DNA of 64,000 nt from Moritella sp. F3. Its GTDB lineage: Bacteria; Pseudomonadota; Gammaproteobacteria; Enterobacterales; Moritellaceae. A program made the translations under genes and the position numbers. Each line of letters opens with the position of its first letter. Position 1 is the first letter of the stretch. Shown here in pieces: positions 48,511-59,868 of this stretch. The notes under the pieces are model-generated. The model saw only the letters and a program-made list of their open reading frames with translations. It searched no databases and was not told where the DNA came from. The stretch lies in the NCBI RefSeq assembly GCF_015082335.1, contig NZ_BLRL01000009.1, forward strand, positions 62,001 to 126,000. The letters run 5' to 3'.

Positions 48511-48882
48511 ATGCCCTATCTTGAAATACTAATTAGTCTGGTTATCGGTATTGTTATCGGTTTTGCTATCGCGAAAGTAAGCAACACAAAAGATCAAACA
48601 GGGAAATTTAAGGGTAAGTTATTAGCCAAAGAAGCTGAGATCGAACAATACAAGCATGATGTTAATGAGCACTTCAACAGCACTGAAGCATTATTAATGA
48701 AATTATCAGATAGCTACGTAGAAATGCAGCAGCATTTGGCGAGTAACGCCAAGCATTTATTAGATAATGTTGCCGTCAAAGATATCCCTTTTCAGGCCAA
48801 AGAAGTACTTGATCCAGCAGAGCCTATTGAAGGTCAACCAAAAGATTACTCAAGCACCAGTTCAGGCTTACTAAACAAATAA
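48511..48882 (+). CDS. zapG: ZapG (YhcB, DUF1043) inner-membrane protein
   Basis: Small inner-membrane protein linked in E. coli to division and envelope synthesis. The 123-residue product has one N-terminal transmembrane helix (ILISLVIGIVIGFAIAKV), a coiled-coil-like region (KLLAKEAEIEQYKHDVNEHF, then LLMKLSDSYVEMQQHL, the DUF1043 core), and a disordered Ser/Thr-rich tail. I chose the ATG at 48511 with GAGG 5 nt upstream; a GTG two codons earlier lies within that ribosome site. It sits between zapE and degQ, as in E. coli. Confidence 0.93.
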   Translation: MPYLEILISLVIGIVIGFAIAKVSNTKDQTGKFKGKLLAKEAEIEQYKHDVNEHFNSTEALLMKLSDSYVEMQQHLASNAKHLLDNVAVKDIPFQAKEVLDPAEPIEGQPKDYSSTSSGLLNK

Positions 48883-48949
48883 CTTGAACTTTTACCTTTG
48901 ACCTATACCTAACTGTTTATACTTATAATTTAAAAAGGCTTAAATTGTT

Positions 48950-50311
48950 ATGGTATCGAAGTTACAGTGTAAAACTCTTATTGCTTTGACGTTAAGCGCT
49001 GCAATGGGGTTAACAAGTCTATCTGCAACAGCTGCACATCCGTTCGCTGTTGCAGGTCAGCCACTACCAAGTCTTGCGCCAATATTGGAGCAAGTAACAC
49101 CTGCTGTCGTCAACATATCAGTCTCGGGAACTAAAGTATCCCAACAACAGATCCCAGAAGCATTCCGCTATTTTTTTGGACCTAATGGTCCAGGTTCTCA
49201 GCAACAAGCACAGCCATTTCAAGGGCTCGGTTCTGGCGTAATTATCGATGCTAAAAAAGGCTATATTCTTACCAATAATCATGTCATTGCTGATGCCGAT
49301 AAGATCCAGGTCATGCTCAAAGATGGCCATGAGTATGAAGCCAAGCTTATCGGGGCTGATAAAGGCAGTGATATTGCCTTACTACAAATTAAAGCTAAAA
49401 ATTTAGTGGCGATTAAATTCGCGGATTCAGACAAGTTACGCGTTGGTGATTTCACTATCGCAATTGGTAATCCATTTGGTTTAGGCCAAACGGTTACATC
49501 CGGTATTGTCAGTGCGTTAGGCAGAACTGGTTTACAATTAGAAAACCTCGAAAACTTCATTCAAACCGATGCCGCGATTAATAGTGGTAACTCTGGCGGC
49601 GCGTTAGTTGACTTACGAGGTGAATTAATCGGTATTAATACCGCAATATTAGGCCCTAATGGCGGTAACGTGGGGATTGGTTTTGCGATCCCTGCCAATA
49701 TGGCCAACAACCTAGTGCAACAAATTATTGAGCATGGTGAAGTACGTCGTGGTTTATTAGGCGTAGCTGGACAAGAGTTGACAGCTGATCTTGCCAAGGC
49801 ATTTGATATTGATGTGCAATACGGCGCTTTCATTAACCAAGTCACCCCAGATTCTGCCGCAGCGGAAGCTGGATTAGTCGCTGGTGATATTATTGTCAGC
49901 GTTAATAATAATCAAATTCGTAGCTTCAGTGAGCTCAGAGCACGCATTGGTACTTTGGGGCCAAATAAAAAAATCACTCTCGGCATTGTCAGAGACGGTA
50001 AACAAATTATCGTTAACGCAACGCTCAAACCAGCCGATAGCCAACTTGCTAATGCCAGCAATTTACACCCGAGTCTGGAAGGCGCAACCTTGGTTAGCAC
50101 TGAAAAAAATAAAGGCGTGATGATTTCTGACGTACAAGCACGCTCAATCGCGGCAGCATCAGGACTCAAACAAGGCGACATTATTATAGGTGTGAATAAA
50201 GACCAAGTTAAAAATCTAGCCCAATTACGTAAGTTACTGAGCAAAGATAAAACCACTCTGGCACTTAACATTCAACGTGGTGAGCAACACTTATTCCTGG
50301 TATTACGCTAG
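48950..50311 (+). CDS. degQ: Periplasmic serine protease DegQ (HtrA family)
   Basis: Oligomeric periplasmic protease and chaperone for misfolded proteins. The 453-residue product (E. coli DegQ 455) has a signal peptide (about 1-29, cut after TAA), a chymotrypsin-like domain with the triad H111 (TNNHVIADAD), D141 (GSDIALLQ) and S215 (NSGNSGGAL), and two PDZ domains (about 255-345 and 365-450). The short LA loop favours DegQ over DegP. It precedes degS by 97 bp. Confidence 0.95.
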   Translation: MVSKLQCKTLIALTLSAAMGLTSLSATAAHPFAVAGQPLPSLAPILEQVTPAVVNISVSGTKVSQQQIPEAFRYFFGPNGPGSQQQAQPFQGLGSGVIIDAKKGYILTNNHVIADADKIQVMLKDGHEYEAKLIGADKGSDIALLQIKAKNLVAIKFADSDKLRVGDFTIAIGNPFGLGQTVTSGIVSALGRTGLQLENLENFIQTDAAINSGNSGGALVDLRGELIGINTAILGPNGGNVGIGFAIPANMANNLVQQIIEHGEVRRGLLGVAGQELTADLAKAFDIDVQYGAFINQVTPDSAAAEAGLVAGDIIVSVNNNQIRSFSELRARIGTLGPNKKITLGIVRDGKQIIVNATLKPADSQLANASNLHPSLEGATLVSTEKNKGVMISDVQARSIAAASGLKQGDIIIGVNKDQVKNLAQLRKLLSKDKTTLALNIQRGEQHLFLVLR

Positions 50312-50408
50312 GACTTACATCACTTTGCATATTTTTTCTCACATTATCTTAGAAAGAGATGCTATTCTCTACGTTGCTATTTTTAATGAGTAACGTGGGG
50401 ATATTTCA

Positions 50409-51500
50409 GTGCAAAATTTGTGGTCATATGTTTCAAAAAGTATCCTCCTCGGTATTGCGGTCGCCGCGGTACTGTTGTTAGCGTTGCCACAATTACAGAA
50501 CAAACAAGGTTTAGCACTCAGCCAGCCCTTTTCATTAGGCCTTAATGAACAAATGAGTTTTTCTGCTGCGGTAAAACGTGCTGCGCCATCTGTTGTTAAT
50601 ATCTATACACGTACCTACCAAAAATCAACGATTAACAGTAAAGCCACCTTGCGCCCGCAAAGTCTCGGGTCTGGTGTGATCATGAATAAAAAAGGCTACT
50701 TACTGACAAATTATCACGTTATCGCGGATGCCGACCAGATCATTGTCGCGCTGCAAGATGGTCGTTTCTTTACTGCCGAGTTAATCGGTTTTGACCGCTA
50801 TACCGATCTCGCGGTACTCAATATAGATGCCAAAAATTTACCTAGCATCCCACAAAGTAAACACGAGCAAACCAACATTGGTGACGTCGTACTTGCTATT
50901 GGTAACCCGTATAATTTAGGTCAAACCATTACTCAAGGGATTATCAGTGCCAGAGGCCGTATTGGCATGAGTACCACAGGCCATCAAAATTTTTTACAAA
51001 CTGACGCTGCAATTAATGAAGGTAACTCAGGCGGCGCACTAGTGAATAGCTTAGGTGAATTAGTGGGTATTAACACAGCTTCATTTCAGGTTGCAGAAAA
51101 TGTTGAAACCATGGGCATTAGCTTTGCAATACCCTACCCGCTGGCAGTTAAAATTATGGATGCCTTGATTGCAAATGGTCGTGTCATACGTGGTTACTTA
51201 GGTATCGAAGGGACATCGATCAATACAGTGATGGCTAAATTACTCGGATTAAAAGCTAATCAGGGCATAGTAGTGCAGAATACAGCACCAGATTCACCCG
51301 CTGAAAAAGCCGGTCTTATCTCTGGCGATGTGGTGATCAAGTTTAATGATACCGAGATCGATAATGTTATTTGGTTAATGGATTCGGTTGCTGAGCAGCG
51401 TCCAGGTGCAAAAATTAACTTAACCGTTATACGTGACGGTAAGCAGTTCGATATCTCGGTGACCCTAGGTGAGCTGCAGGCACTACAACCGCAACCGTAA
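50409..51500 (+). CDS. degS: Membrane-anchored site-1 protease DegS
   Basis: Inner-membrane serine protease that senses unfolded outer-membrane porins and cleaves RseA to start the sigma-E response. The 363-residue product (E. coli 355) has an N-terminal anchor (ILLGIAVAAVLLLALPQLQ), the triad H103 (TNYHVIADAD), D133 (YTDLAVL) and S207 (NEGNSGGAL), and a single PDZ domain (about 255-350). One PDZ plus a membrane anchor distinguishes it from DegQ. It starts at GTG with GGGGA 8 nt upstream. Confidence 0.95.
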   Translation: MQNLWSYVSKSILLGIAVAAVLLLALPQLQNKQGLALSQPFSLGLNEQMSFSAAVKRAAPSVVNIYTRTYQKSTINSKATLRPQSLGSGVIMNKKGYLLTNYHVIADADQIIVALQDGRFFTAELIGFDRYTDLAVLNIDAKNLPSIPQSKHEQTNIGDVVLAIGNPYNLGQTITQGIISARGRIGMSTTGHQNFLQTDAAINEGNSGGALVNSLGELVGINTASFQVAENVETMGISFAIPYPLAVKIMDALIANGRVIRGYLGIEGTSINTVMAKLLGLKANQGIVVQNTAPDSPAEKAGLISGDVVIKFNDTEIDNVIWLMDSVAEQRPGAKINLTVIRDGKQFDISVTLGELQALQPQP

Positions 51501-51576
51501 GGCCTCAATTGTAAGGTCAGGGGCATACTAGAGTATGCTTTTTTATTACGAGAACTAACTATAAAATACAGCAACA

Positions 51577-51604
51577 AAAAAGGCGCATATCAATGCGCCT
51601 TTTT
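51577..51604. terminator. Bidirectional terminator between degS and murA
   Basis: Perfect 12-bp stem AAAAAGGCGCAT (51577-51588), loop ATCA, and its complement (51593-51604), with U-tracts on both strands. It serves the convergent degS and murA transcripts. Confidence 0.92.
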
Positions 51605-51654
51605 ATATATAATAACTAATTACACGTTATTAATACTTACTCATACGACAACTA

Positions 51655-53186
<1,532 letters not shown>

Positions 53187-53512
53187 AATACTAAAATCCT
53201 GTAATGCCGCCATTCTAAGCCAAGTTAAAAACTCTACATGCCACGATCGCAAACTGACTAAAACGATAGAGCAGCATGTTTAGTTTTAAGTGAATGACGT
53301 TCTAAATGAGAGAATCGCGCTTAAAACTAAAGTATTAAAATAGCCCAGTATTCTAAAAGCAATCGCTTTAATACACAATCCAAAACTATCACTAAGTCAC
53401 GATTTTTAGGGCGTGATCATTCGATAGTCGACAAGATTTAACAATTTAGCTTTTCTTTCCGTTAAAAAAGACCGAAAATAGTACTCTTTTTTATCAACTT
53501 TTTAATTGGCCG
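53187..53512. other. Intergenic region between ibaG and yrbG
   Basis: 326 bp between divergent operons. It contains a perfect 12-bp inverted repeat, TTTAGTTTTAAG (53279-53290) and its complement (53320-53331), and a bulged hairpin GTATT..AAAGC/GCTTTAATAC (53348-53374). No remnant of mlaF or other gene was seen. No obvious ribosome site precedes yrbG. Confidence 0.6.
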
Positions 53513-54481
53513 ATGTTAACTACAAATATTATTATTTTAATTCTGGGATTGATTGGACTTGTCATCAGTGCCGATAAATTCGTCTATGGCGCTGCTGGAT
53601 TAGCCCGAAATCTTGGTATCTCACCGCTTATCATTGGCCTTACTATTGTAGCGATGGGTTCATCTGCACCAGAAATGATGGTCGCTGTATCGGCATCGCT
53701 AAATGGCGCTCCCAATACGGCAATCGGTAACGCGATTGGTTCAAACATAACCAACATAACCTTGGTTTTAGGCTTAACCGCATTATTAAAACCCTTACTC
53801 GTCGGCTCTGCAACCATCCGTAGAGAGATCCCGATGGTATTAATTACCACGATACTTGCCGGTGTTGTGCTTTGGGATTTAAAACTAGAAATGTATGAAG
53901 GTGTAATTTTATTATTATTATTCTTCATTACGATTCTAACGTTAACAATTTTAGCATTAAAGCGTCCAAGTGATGATCCGATTGCCGACGAACACAATGA
54001 TGACGTACCTGAAGGCGTGCCAACTTGGAAAGCAGTGGCATGGTTAATTTTCGGTATGATCGCCCTGCCTGTTAGCTCTAGCTATCTTGTCGATTCAGCA
54101 GTCGTGATCGCACAATACTATGGCATGAGCGATTTAGTTATCGGCCTGACTATTATTGCGATAGGCACGAGCTTACCAGAACTTGCAGCATCAATAACCG
54201 GCGTTTTAAAAGGTGAAGATGACCTGGCAATGGGGAATATCATTGGGTCTAACATCTTCAACATTTTAGCCGTATTATCGTTACCAGGTATTTTAGCACC
54301 AGGTATGATTGATCCCGCGATTATTAGTCGTGACTTCTACTACATGCTCGGCGCAACGATCGTGATGCTATTAATGGCCATCGGCTTTAGAGGCCGTCCA
54401 GGTCGTATCAACCGTATTGAAGGTGGCGTGCTATTGGCTGGTTTTGTCGCGTATCAAGTTATTATATTTAGTAGTATTTAG
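53513..54481 (+). CDS. yrbG: Calcium/sodium:proton antiporter family protein YrbG
   Basis: Inner-membrane CaCA-superfamily exchanger, probably sodium/calcium; physiological role in E. coli is unproven. The 322-residue product has ten to eleven hydrophobic segments in two inverted halves. Each half carries the alpha-repeat ion motif: AMGSSAPEMMVAV with NAIGSNITNI, and AIGTSLPELAAS with NIIGSNIFNI. A hydrophilic loop (KRPSDDPIADEHNDD) separates the halves. It leads the yrbG-kdsD-kdsC-lptCAB-rpoN-hpf run, as in E. coli. The start lacks a clear ribosome site. Confidence 0.93.
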   Translation: MLTTNIIILILGLIGLVISADKFVYGAAGLARNLGISPLIIGLTIVAMGSSAPEMMVAVSASLNGAPNTAIGNAIGSNITNITLVLGLTALLKPLLVGSATIRREIPMVLITTILAGVVLWDLKLEMYEGVILLLLFFITILTLTILALKRPSDDPIADEHNDDVPEGVPTWKAVAWLIFGMIALPVSSSYLVDSAVVIAQYYGMSDLVIGLTIIAIGTSLPELAASITGVLKGEDDLAMGNIIGSNIFNILAVLSLPGILAPGMIDPAIISRDFYYMLGATIVMLLMAIGFRGRPGRINRIEGGVLLAGFVAYQVIIFSSI

Positions 54482-54536
54482 TCATTATTGCTATTCTAGG
54501 CTAAGTATCAAATCGTATATTTATTAGGAAATAACC

Positions 54537-55508
54537 ATGTCGAGTCAGTTCAATTATTGTCAAAGTGCGCTTAATGTCATTGAAATAGAAGCCGCTGCGA
54601 TCACGCAATTAGGTCAATATATTGATACGACCTTTACAGGTGCTTGTGAGTTACTTATCGCCTGTAAAGGCAAGGTTATTGTAACCGGCATGGGAAAATC
54701 AGGGCATATTGCTAACAAAATTGCGGCGACACTCGCCAGCACCGGGACGCCAGCATTCTTCGTGCATCCCGGTGAAGCCAGTCATGGCGATCTGGGCATG
54801 ATCGAACGTGAAGATGTGGTCATCGCCCTCTCAAATTCAGGTGAGTCTGATGAAATATTAGCACTGTACCCAGTATTAACCCGTTTAAGCATACCGATCA
54901 TTGCGATAACGGGTAACACCAATTCAACCATGGCTCGTGAAGCAACCGTTAGCTTATGTGTTAAGGTCGATAAAGAAGCTTGCCCATTAGGATTAGCACC
55001 AACCTCGAGCACCACTGCAAGCTTAGTCATGGGGGATGCTATTGCCGTCTCTTTACTTGAAGCGAAAGGTTTTACAGCCAATGATTTTGCCTTATCTCAC
55101 CCAGGCGGTAGCTTAGGTCGTAAGTTATTACTGCGTATTTCCGACATTATGCATAAAGGTGACGGCATACCAAGCGTACAACAAAACGAAACGATTTCTG
55201 ATGCCTTATTAGAAGTGTCTCGAAAAGGCCTAGGGATGACCGCTGTCACGAACGCCGATAAGCTGGTTGGTATTTTCACTGACGGTGATTTACGTCGTAT
55301 TTTAGATGCACGTATAGATATTCACCAAACCCCTATCAGTGCAGTAATGACCGAAAGGTGTGTTACTATTAATGAACATATATTGGCTGCAGAAGCCCTC
55401 GCCGTCATGGAAAATAAGAAAGTTAACGGCTTAATTGTTGTTAATGAAAAACAAGAACCAGTCGGCGCCTTCAATATGCATGACTTACTACGCGCAGGTG
55501 TACTATAA
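54537..55508 (+). CDS. kdsD: Arabinose-5-phosphate isomerase KdsD
   Basis: Converts ribulose-5-phosphate to arabinose-5-phosphate, the first step toward Kdo for LPS. The 323-residue product (E. coli 328) has a SIS domain (KVIVTGMGKSGHIANKIAATL, FVHPGEASHGDLGM, ALSNSGESDEILAL, PTSSTTASLVMGDA) and two CBS domains (about 205-262 and 270-322). It lies directly upstream of kdsC, with which it is probably co-expressed. Confidence 0.97.
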   Translation: MSSQFNYCQSALNVIEIEAAAITQLGQYIDTTFTGACELLIACKGKVIVTGMGKSGHIANKIAATLASTGTPAFFVHPGEASHGDLGMIEREDVVIALSNSGESDEILALYPVLTRLSIPIIAITGNTNSTMAREATVSLCVKVDKEACPLGLAPTSSTTASLVMGDAIAVSLLEAKGFTANDFALSHPGGSLGRKLLLRISDIMHKGDGIPSVQQNETISDALLEVSRKGLGMTAVTNADKLVGIFTDGDLRRILDARIDIHQTPISAVMTERCVTINEHILAAEALAVMENKKVNGLIVVNEKQEPVGAFNMHDLLRAGVL

Positions 55509-55509
55509 A

Positions 55510-56058
55510 ATGATCAACACGTTATACGGTCCAATCTCACAAGATATTTTAACTAAAGCAAAAACATTAAAGCTGCTTATTTGCGATATAGATGGTGTTT
55601 TTTCTGATGGTCGAGTGTATATGGGTAACGATGGCGAAGAGCTGAAAGCATTCCATACCCGTGATGGTTTTGGGGTTAAATCGCTACTTAATGCAGGTAT
55701 TGAAGTCGCGGTCATCACCGGCCGTCAATCAACGATTGTCGCTAACCGTATGCAAGGGTTAGGGGTTAAGCACGTCTATCAAGGCCAGGACAACAAAGTC
55801 GTTGCCTTTAACATGCTGCTTGAAAAATTAAACATATCACCAGAACATGTAGCCTATATTGGTGATGATGTTATCGATTTACCGGTAATGAATCTATGTG
55901 GGCTCAGTGTTGCGGTTGCAGATGCACACCCATTAGTCAAAAAAGGTGCTGATTTTAGCACCTCTATTCGCGGTGGTTTTGGCGCAGTAAGAGAACTCGC
56001 AGACCTGATCTTATTAGCGAAAGGGATTTTAGACCAAGCACAAGGTACTTCGGTATGA
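55510..56058 (+). CDS. kdsC: Kdo-8-phosphate phosphatase KdsC
   Basis: HAD-superfamily phosphatase that releases Kdo from Kdo-8-phosphate. The 182-residue product has the HAD motif LLICDIDGVFSDG (nucleophile and acid Asp), VITGRQS, and YIGDDVIDLPVM. It belongs to the C0 type without a cap domain, which acts as a tetramer. I chose the ATG at 55510, one base after the kdsD stop. A longer in-frame start inside kdsD would add 25 unrelated residues. Confidence 0.96.
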   Translation: MINTLYGPISQDILTKAKTLKLLICDIDGVFSDGRVYMGNDGEELKAFHTRDGFGVKSLLNAGIEVAVITGRQSTIVANRMQGLGVKHVYQGQDNKVVAFNMLLEKLNISPEHVAYIGDDVIDLPVMNLCGLSVAVADAHPLVKKGADFSTSIRGGFGAVRELADLILLAKGILDQAQGTSV

Positions 56059-56615
56059 ATCGACAAAATGTAGGAATAGTAATCCTCTTTTTGTGTGCCC
56101 TTGGGATATGGCGATTTTTTTCGCCTAATGAAGAAATAACAGCACCAACATCAACCGAATATCAACCTGATTTTACTGCACAAGTTCTCCGTAGCGTTGA
56201 ATTTAGCCTTGAAGGAAAAATTATACGTCGCACTTTTGCAGATAGCATGGAGCATTATGGTGAGTTAGGCATGACAATGTTCACTAACCCCGTTATCATC
56301 CTTTATGATGAAAATGCACAAGCGACGTGGAAGATCAAAGCTAAAGAAGGTAACTTTAGCAGTGAAGATGTCGCCATATTACGCGATGATGTTATCATCA
56401 AAAACATGGCTAAAAATGATTATATCGATGTCATCACAACCAGTTATTTACAATTAGAACTCGCCGAAAATTTGGTGCGTAGCGATCAATTAATTACCAT
56501 TACTGGCGACTTGTTTAATCAAACAGGCATTGGCCTGGAAGGTGATTTAAAACAAGAATACATGACAATCCTTAAGCAAGTTGAAGCGATTTATACTAAT
56601 GATGAAAAAATATAA
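56055..56615 (+). CDS. lptC: LPS export protein LptC
   Basis: Bitopic inner-membrane protein that receives LPS from LptB2FG and hands it to LptA. The 186-residue product has one N-terminal transmembrane helix (VGIVILFLCALGIWRFF) and a periplasmic beta-jellyroll domain with YQPDFTAQVLRSVEFSLEGK, MTMFTNPVIILYDE and WKIKAKEGNFSSEDVAILRDDV. Its ATG overlaps the kdsC stop as ATGA. It overlaps lptA by 17 nt. Confidence 0.94.
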   Translation: MNRQNVGIVILFLCALGIWRFFSPNEEITAPTSTEYQPDFTAQVLRSVEFSLEGKIIRRTFADSMEHYGELGMTMFTNPVIILYDENAQATWKIKAKEGNFSSEDVAILRDDVIIKNMAKNDYIDVITTSYLQLELAENLVRSDQLITITGDLFNQTGIGLEGDLKQEYMTILKQVEAIYTNDEKI

Positions 56616-57099
56616 AGTTTTACTGTTAACATTATTCATGAGTAATTCAGCACTCGCATTAGAGTCTGATTTCCAAGAAAATGTTGTCGTGAATGCCAAA
56701 CGTCAAGAAGTGTTTATTAAAGAGAACCGCGTTATCTTTTATGATAATGTGGTGGTAACTCAAGGCACTATATTAATTCATGCTGATAAACTAACGGTAT
56801 TAAGCTCTAACGGCAAAGGCACCGAAGTAATGATAGCGACGGGGAACGTAGCTACTTTTTACCAAGAACTAGATGACGGTAAAAAAATTAACGCTGAGTC
56901 TAACGAGATCCGCTATGAACTTGGCAAAAAACGCTTAACCTTGTCAAAGAATGCCCGTTTACGCCAAGCTGATAGTGAAGTTAAAGGTGACAAGATCATC
57001 TACCAAATTGATAAACAAGAAATGATAGCCGAGAGTGGCAAAAATGAATCCGATCGCGTGATCACTATTTTCACTCCTGAAGACACCAAAACTAAGTAG
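56599..57099 (+). CDS. lptA: Periplasmic LPS bridge protein LptA
   Basis: Periplasmic protein forming the LPS-conducting bridge between LptC and LptD. The 166-residue product (E. coli 185) has a signal peptide (about 1-21, KVLLLTLFMSNSALAL) and an OstA-type jellyroll with FYDNVVVTQGTILIHADKLTV, ATGNVATFYQ, INAESNEIRYELGKKRLTLS and KGDKIIYQIDKQE. Two adjacent ATGs (56599 and 56602) can serve as start; the call uses the first. Overlap with lptC suggests translational coupling. Confidence 0.94.
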   Translation: MMKKYKVLLLTLFMSNSALALESDFQENVVVNAKRQEVFIKENRVIFYDNVVVTQGTILIHADKLTVLSSNGKGTEVMIATGNVATFYQELDDGKKINAESNEIRYELGKKRLTLSKNARLRQADSEVKGDKIIYQIDKQEMIAESGKNESDRVITIFTPEDTKTK

Positions 57100-57114
57100 A
57101 GTAAGTAAATTCAT

Positions 57115-57840
57115 ATGGCGCGTTTAAAAGCATCACACTTAGCAAAAAGTTACAACAAACGTAAAGTGGTTTCAGATGTGAGTCTGGAAGTTGAATCCGG
57201 CCAAATTGTTGGCTTACTTGGGCCTAATGGCGCAGGTAAAACCACTACCTTTTACATGGTGGTTGGCTTAGTAAAGCGAGATCATGGACAAATCTTCATC
57301 GATGACCAAGAATTAACCCATGAGCCTATGCATATTCGCGCACAGCAAGGTATTGGCTACTTACCACAGGAAGCCTCTATTTTTCGCCGCTTATCAGTAA
57401 CAAAAAATATCATGGCTATTTTGGAATTACGCACAGAATTAAGCCGTTTTGAACGTGAAGAAAAATTAGAAGAATTATTAGAAGAATTTCATATCACCCA
57501 TATCCGCGACAGTTTAGGTATGAGCTTATCAGGTGGTGAACGCCGTCGTGTAGAGATTGCTCGCGCACTCGCTGCAGATCCGAAGTTTATCTTATTGGAT
57601 GAACCATTTGCTGGCGTAGATCCAATTTCGGTTGGCGATATTAAGAAAATCATTCAGCATTTACGTGACCGCGGTTTAGGTGTGTTAATTACCGATCATA
57701 ACGTACGTGAAACGCTTGATGTATGTGAACATTCATATATTGTTAGCCATGGACATTTGATCGCTTCAGGTACTTCTGAAGAAATTTTATCCAATGAAAA
57801 AGTAAAAGAAGTATATCTTGGAGATCAATTCCGACTATAG
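57115..57840 (+). CDS. lptB: LPS export ABC transporter ATPase LptB
   Basis: Cytoplasmic ATPase of LptB2FG, which extracts LPS from the inner membrane. The 241-residue length equals that of E. coli. Motifs are Walker [11 protein letters not shown], the Q-loop region [16 protein letters not shown], signature [15 protein letters not shown], Walker [14 protein letters not shown] and the H-switch [11 protein letters not shown]. It precedes rpoN by 48 bp. The lptF and lptG partners are not in this window. Confidence 0.98.
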   Translation: MARLKASHLAKSYNKRKVVSDVSLEVESGQIVGLLGPNGAGKTTTFYMVVGLVKRDHGQIFIDDQELTHEPMHIRAQQGIGYLPQEASIFRRLSVTKNIMAILELRTELSRFEREEKLEELLEEFHITHIRDSLGMSLSGGERRRVEIARALAADPKFILLDEPFAGVDPISVGDIKKIIQHLRDRGLGVLITDHNVRETLDVCEHSYIVSHGHLIASGTSEEILSNEKVKEVYLGDQFRL

Positions 57841-57888
57841 TTTGATATTGATATTTAGCCGCATTAAGGAAGAGAGAGTAGTCGTTAG

Positions 57889-59409
57889 ATGAAGCCATCA
57901 TTACAACTTAGGATGAGTCAATCTCTGGCAATGACGCCACAGTTACAACAAGCGATTCGATTATTACAACTATCGACCTTGGAGTTACAGCAAGAGATCC
58001 AAGAAGCGCTAGATAGCAATCCACTATTAGAACAAGAAGATCCTCATGAGTCGCCCGCTAACGACGCAGATAATCATAACGCGCATGATGACCACAACCA
58101 TGATGCTAATAATGATGCAGCGCCGACCGATAGCAGTCAAATTGAAGTGGGCGATGCGCTTGCCAGTGAATCGATGCCCGATGAACTACCCAATGACAGT
58201 AACTGGGATGACGTTTACACCCCACAAATACAAAACCACAGTAGCGGCAGCGCCGGAATTGATGGCCTAGATCAAGTTTACCAAGGTGAAACCAGCGAAG
58301 GTTTATACGAACATTTGATGTGGCAAATGGAGCTAACCCCTTTTTCTGACATCGATCACGCGATTGCAGTCGCAATTATTGACGGTATTGATGATCACGG
58401 TTATCTCACTCAAACTTGTGAAGAGATCCTGAACAGCGTTGATATCGACCACCAAGAAGTGGACGCTAACAACGATGCCAAGATTGAATTAGACGAAGTC
58501 GAAGCGGTACTAAAACGTATTCAGCACTTTGATCCCATCGGCGTAGCAGCACGTTCACTGCAAGAATGTTTATTGATCCAACTCCAACATTTACCTAAAA
58601 ATACCCCTTGGTTAAGCGAATGTCAGCAAATAATCCAATCTCATATGGATTTATTAGGCAATCGCGACTACCGTCAATTAAGCCGTAAAACAAAATTAAA
58701 AGAACCCCAGCTCAAAGAGATCATGCAATTAATTCAGAGCTTGGAACCAAGACCAGGCAATGTCATTGATCAAACAGAAGGGCTTTACGTTATACCTGAC
58801 GTGTTAGTAAAGAAAAAAAATAATCAATGGGTGGTAGAGTTAAATCCTGACATTGTGCCAAGATTAAAGGTGAACAATGAATATTCTAATCTTTCGACAG
58901 GTAACCGCAACAGCAGCGATGGGCAATTTGTTCGCACCCACGTCCAAGAAGCAAAGTGGTTTATTAAAAGTTTAGAAAGTCGTAATGACACCTTACTAAA
59001 AGTGACAAAAAGTATCGTCCAGCGACAGGTTGATTTTTTTGAGTATGGTGATGAAGCCATGAAACCTATGGTACTCAACGATATTGCCGAAGAAGTTGAG
59101 ATGCATGAATCCACGATATCACGTGTGACGACGCAGAAGTTTATGCATACCCCACGTGGGATCTTTGAATTGAAATTTTTCTTTTCAAGTCATGTAAGCA
59201 CGGACAACGGTGGCGAATGTTCATCAACCGCTATCCGAGCATTAATTAAGAAATTGGTCGCGGCAGAAAATGCCAGCAAGCCATTAAGTGACAGCAAGAT
59301 TGCTGATTTACTTGCTGATCAAGGTATCAAGGTCGCTCGACGTACTATTGCAAAGTATCGAGAAGCACTGAGCATACCGCCATCTAATCAGCGCAAGAGT
59401 CTATTATAG
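57889..59409 (+). CDS. rpoN: RNA polymerase sigma-54 factor
   Basis: Alternative sigma factor for -24/-12 promoters that need AAA+ activators; typical targets are nitrogen, flagellar and pilus genes. The 506-residue product (E. coli 477) has the Gln-rich region I ([21 protein letters not shown]), an acidic His/Asp/Asn-rich region II (about 45-125) longer than in E. coli, the core-binding region, and the C-terminal RpoN box region [18 protein letters not shown]. Extra length is in region II, which is variable in the family. Confidence 0.97.
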   Translation: MKPSLQLRMSQSLAMTPQLQQAIRLLQLSTLELQQEIQEALDSNPLLEQEDPHESPANDADNHNAHDDHNHDANNDAAPTDSSQIEVGDALASESMPDELPNDSNWDDVYTPQIQNHSSGSAGIDGLDQVYQGETSEGLYEHLMWQMELTPFSDIDHAIAVAIIDGIDDHGYLTQTCEEILNSVDIDHQEVDANNDAKIELDEVEAVLKRIQHFDPIGVAARSLQECLLIQLQHLPKNTPWLSECQQIIQSHMDLLGNRDYRQLSRKTKLKEPQLKEIMQLIQSLEPRPGNVIDQTEGLYVIPDVLVKKKNNQWVVELNPDIVPRLKVNNEYSNLSTGNRNSSDGQFVRTHVQEAKWFIKSLESRNDTLLKVTKSIVQRQVDFFEYGDEAMKPMVLNDIAEEVEMHESTISRVTTQKFMHTPRGIFELKFFFSSHVSTDNGGECSSTAIRALIKKLVAAENASKPLSDSKIADLLADQGIKVARRTIAKYREALSIPPSNQRKSLL

Positions 59410-59440
59410 GACTCACCTAACCTTCATAAGGGAGACGTAT

Positions 59441-59728
59441 ATGCAAATTAATTTAACAGGTAGACATGTAGATATTACAGATTCACTGAAAGATTACGTT
59501 GATAGCAAGTTTTCCAAATTAGAACGACATTTCGATCACATAAACAATATCCACGTGATCTTAAATGTCGAAAAATTACTGCAGGTTGCAGAAGCAAAAA
59601 TACATTTAAATGGGGGGGAAATTTTTGCCGTACATGAACATAACGACATGTATGCTGCAATTGATGGCTTAATGGATAAACTCGATAGGCAGGTCATTAA
59701 ACACAAAGAAAAATTAATTCGCCATTAA
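59441..59728 (+). CDS. hpf: Ribosome hibernation promoting factor HPF (short form)
   Basis: Small protein that with RMF dimerises 70S ribosomes in stationary phase. The 95-residue product matches short HPF (E. coli 95). It has MQINLTGRHVDITDSLKDYVDSK, FDHINNIHVILNVEK, GGEIFAVHEHNDMYAAIDGLMDKLDRQVIKHKEK. It follows rpoN by 31 bp and ends before a strong hairpin. In E. coli ptsN follows here; in this window it does not. Confidence 0.96.
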   Translation: MQINLTGRHVDITDSLKDYVDSKFSKLERHFDHINNIHVILNVEKLLQVAEAKIHLNGGEIFAVHEHNDMYAAIDGLMDKLDRQVIKHKEKLIRH

Positions 59729-59747
59729 TTTTAGCCCCACAACAAAT

Positions 59748-59778
59748 AACCTAAAGGAAAACCACTTTTCCTTTAGGT
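59748..59778 (+). terminator. Terminator after hpf
   Basis: Perfect 13-bp stem ACCTAAAGGAAAA (59748-59760), a 5-nt loop and its complement (59766-59778). The U-tail is short (ATTACTTT). It separates the rpoN-hpf run from rapZ. Confidence 0.8.
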
Positions 59779-59868
59779 ATTACTTTAAGTATTAATAACG
59801 CTGACATAATTAAAACATATCATATCCACACCAATTACGGGATAATGAGCATTCTTTTATATTGCTAC

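Noticed and set aside
53584..53997. 137-codon frame opposite yrbG
   Set aside because: Antisense to a clear antiporter gene; no independent signal.
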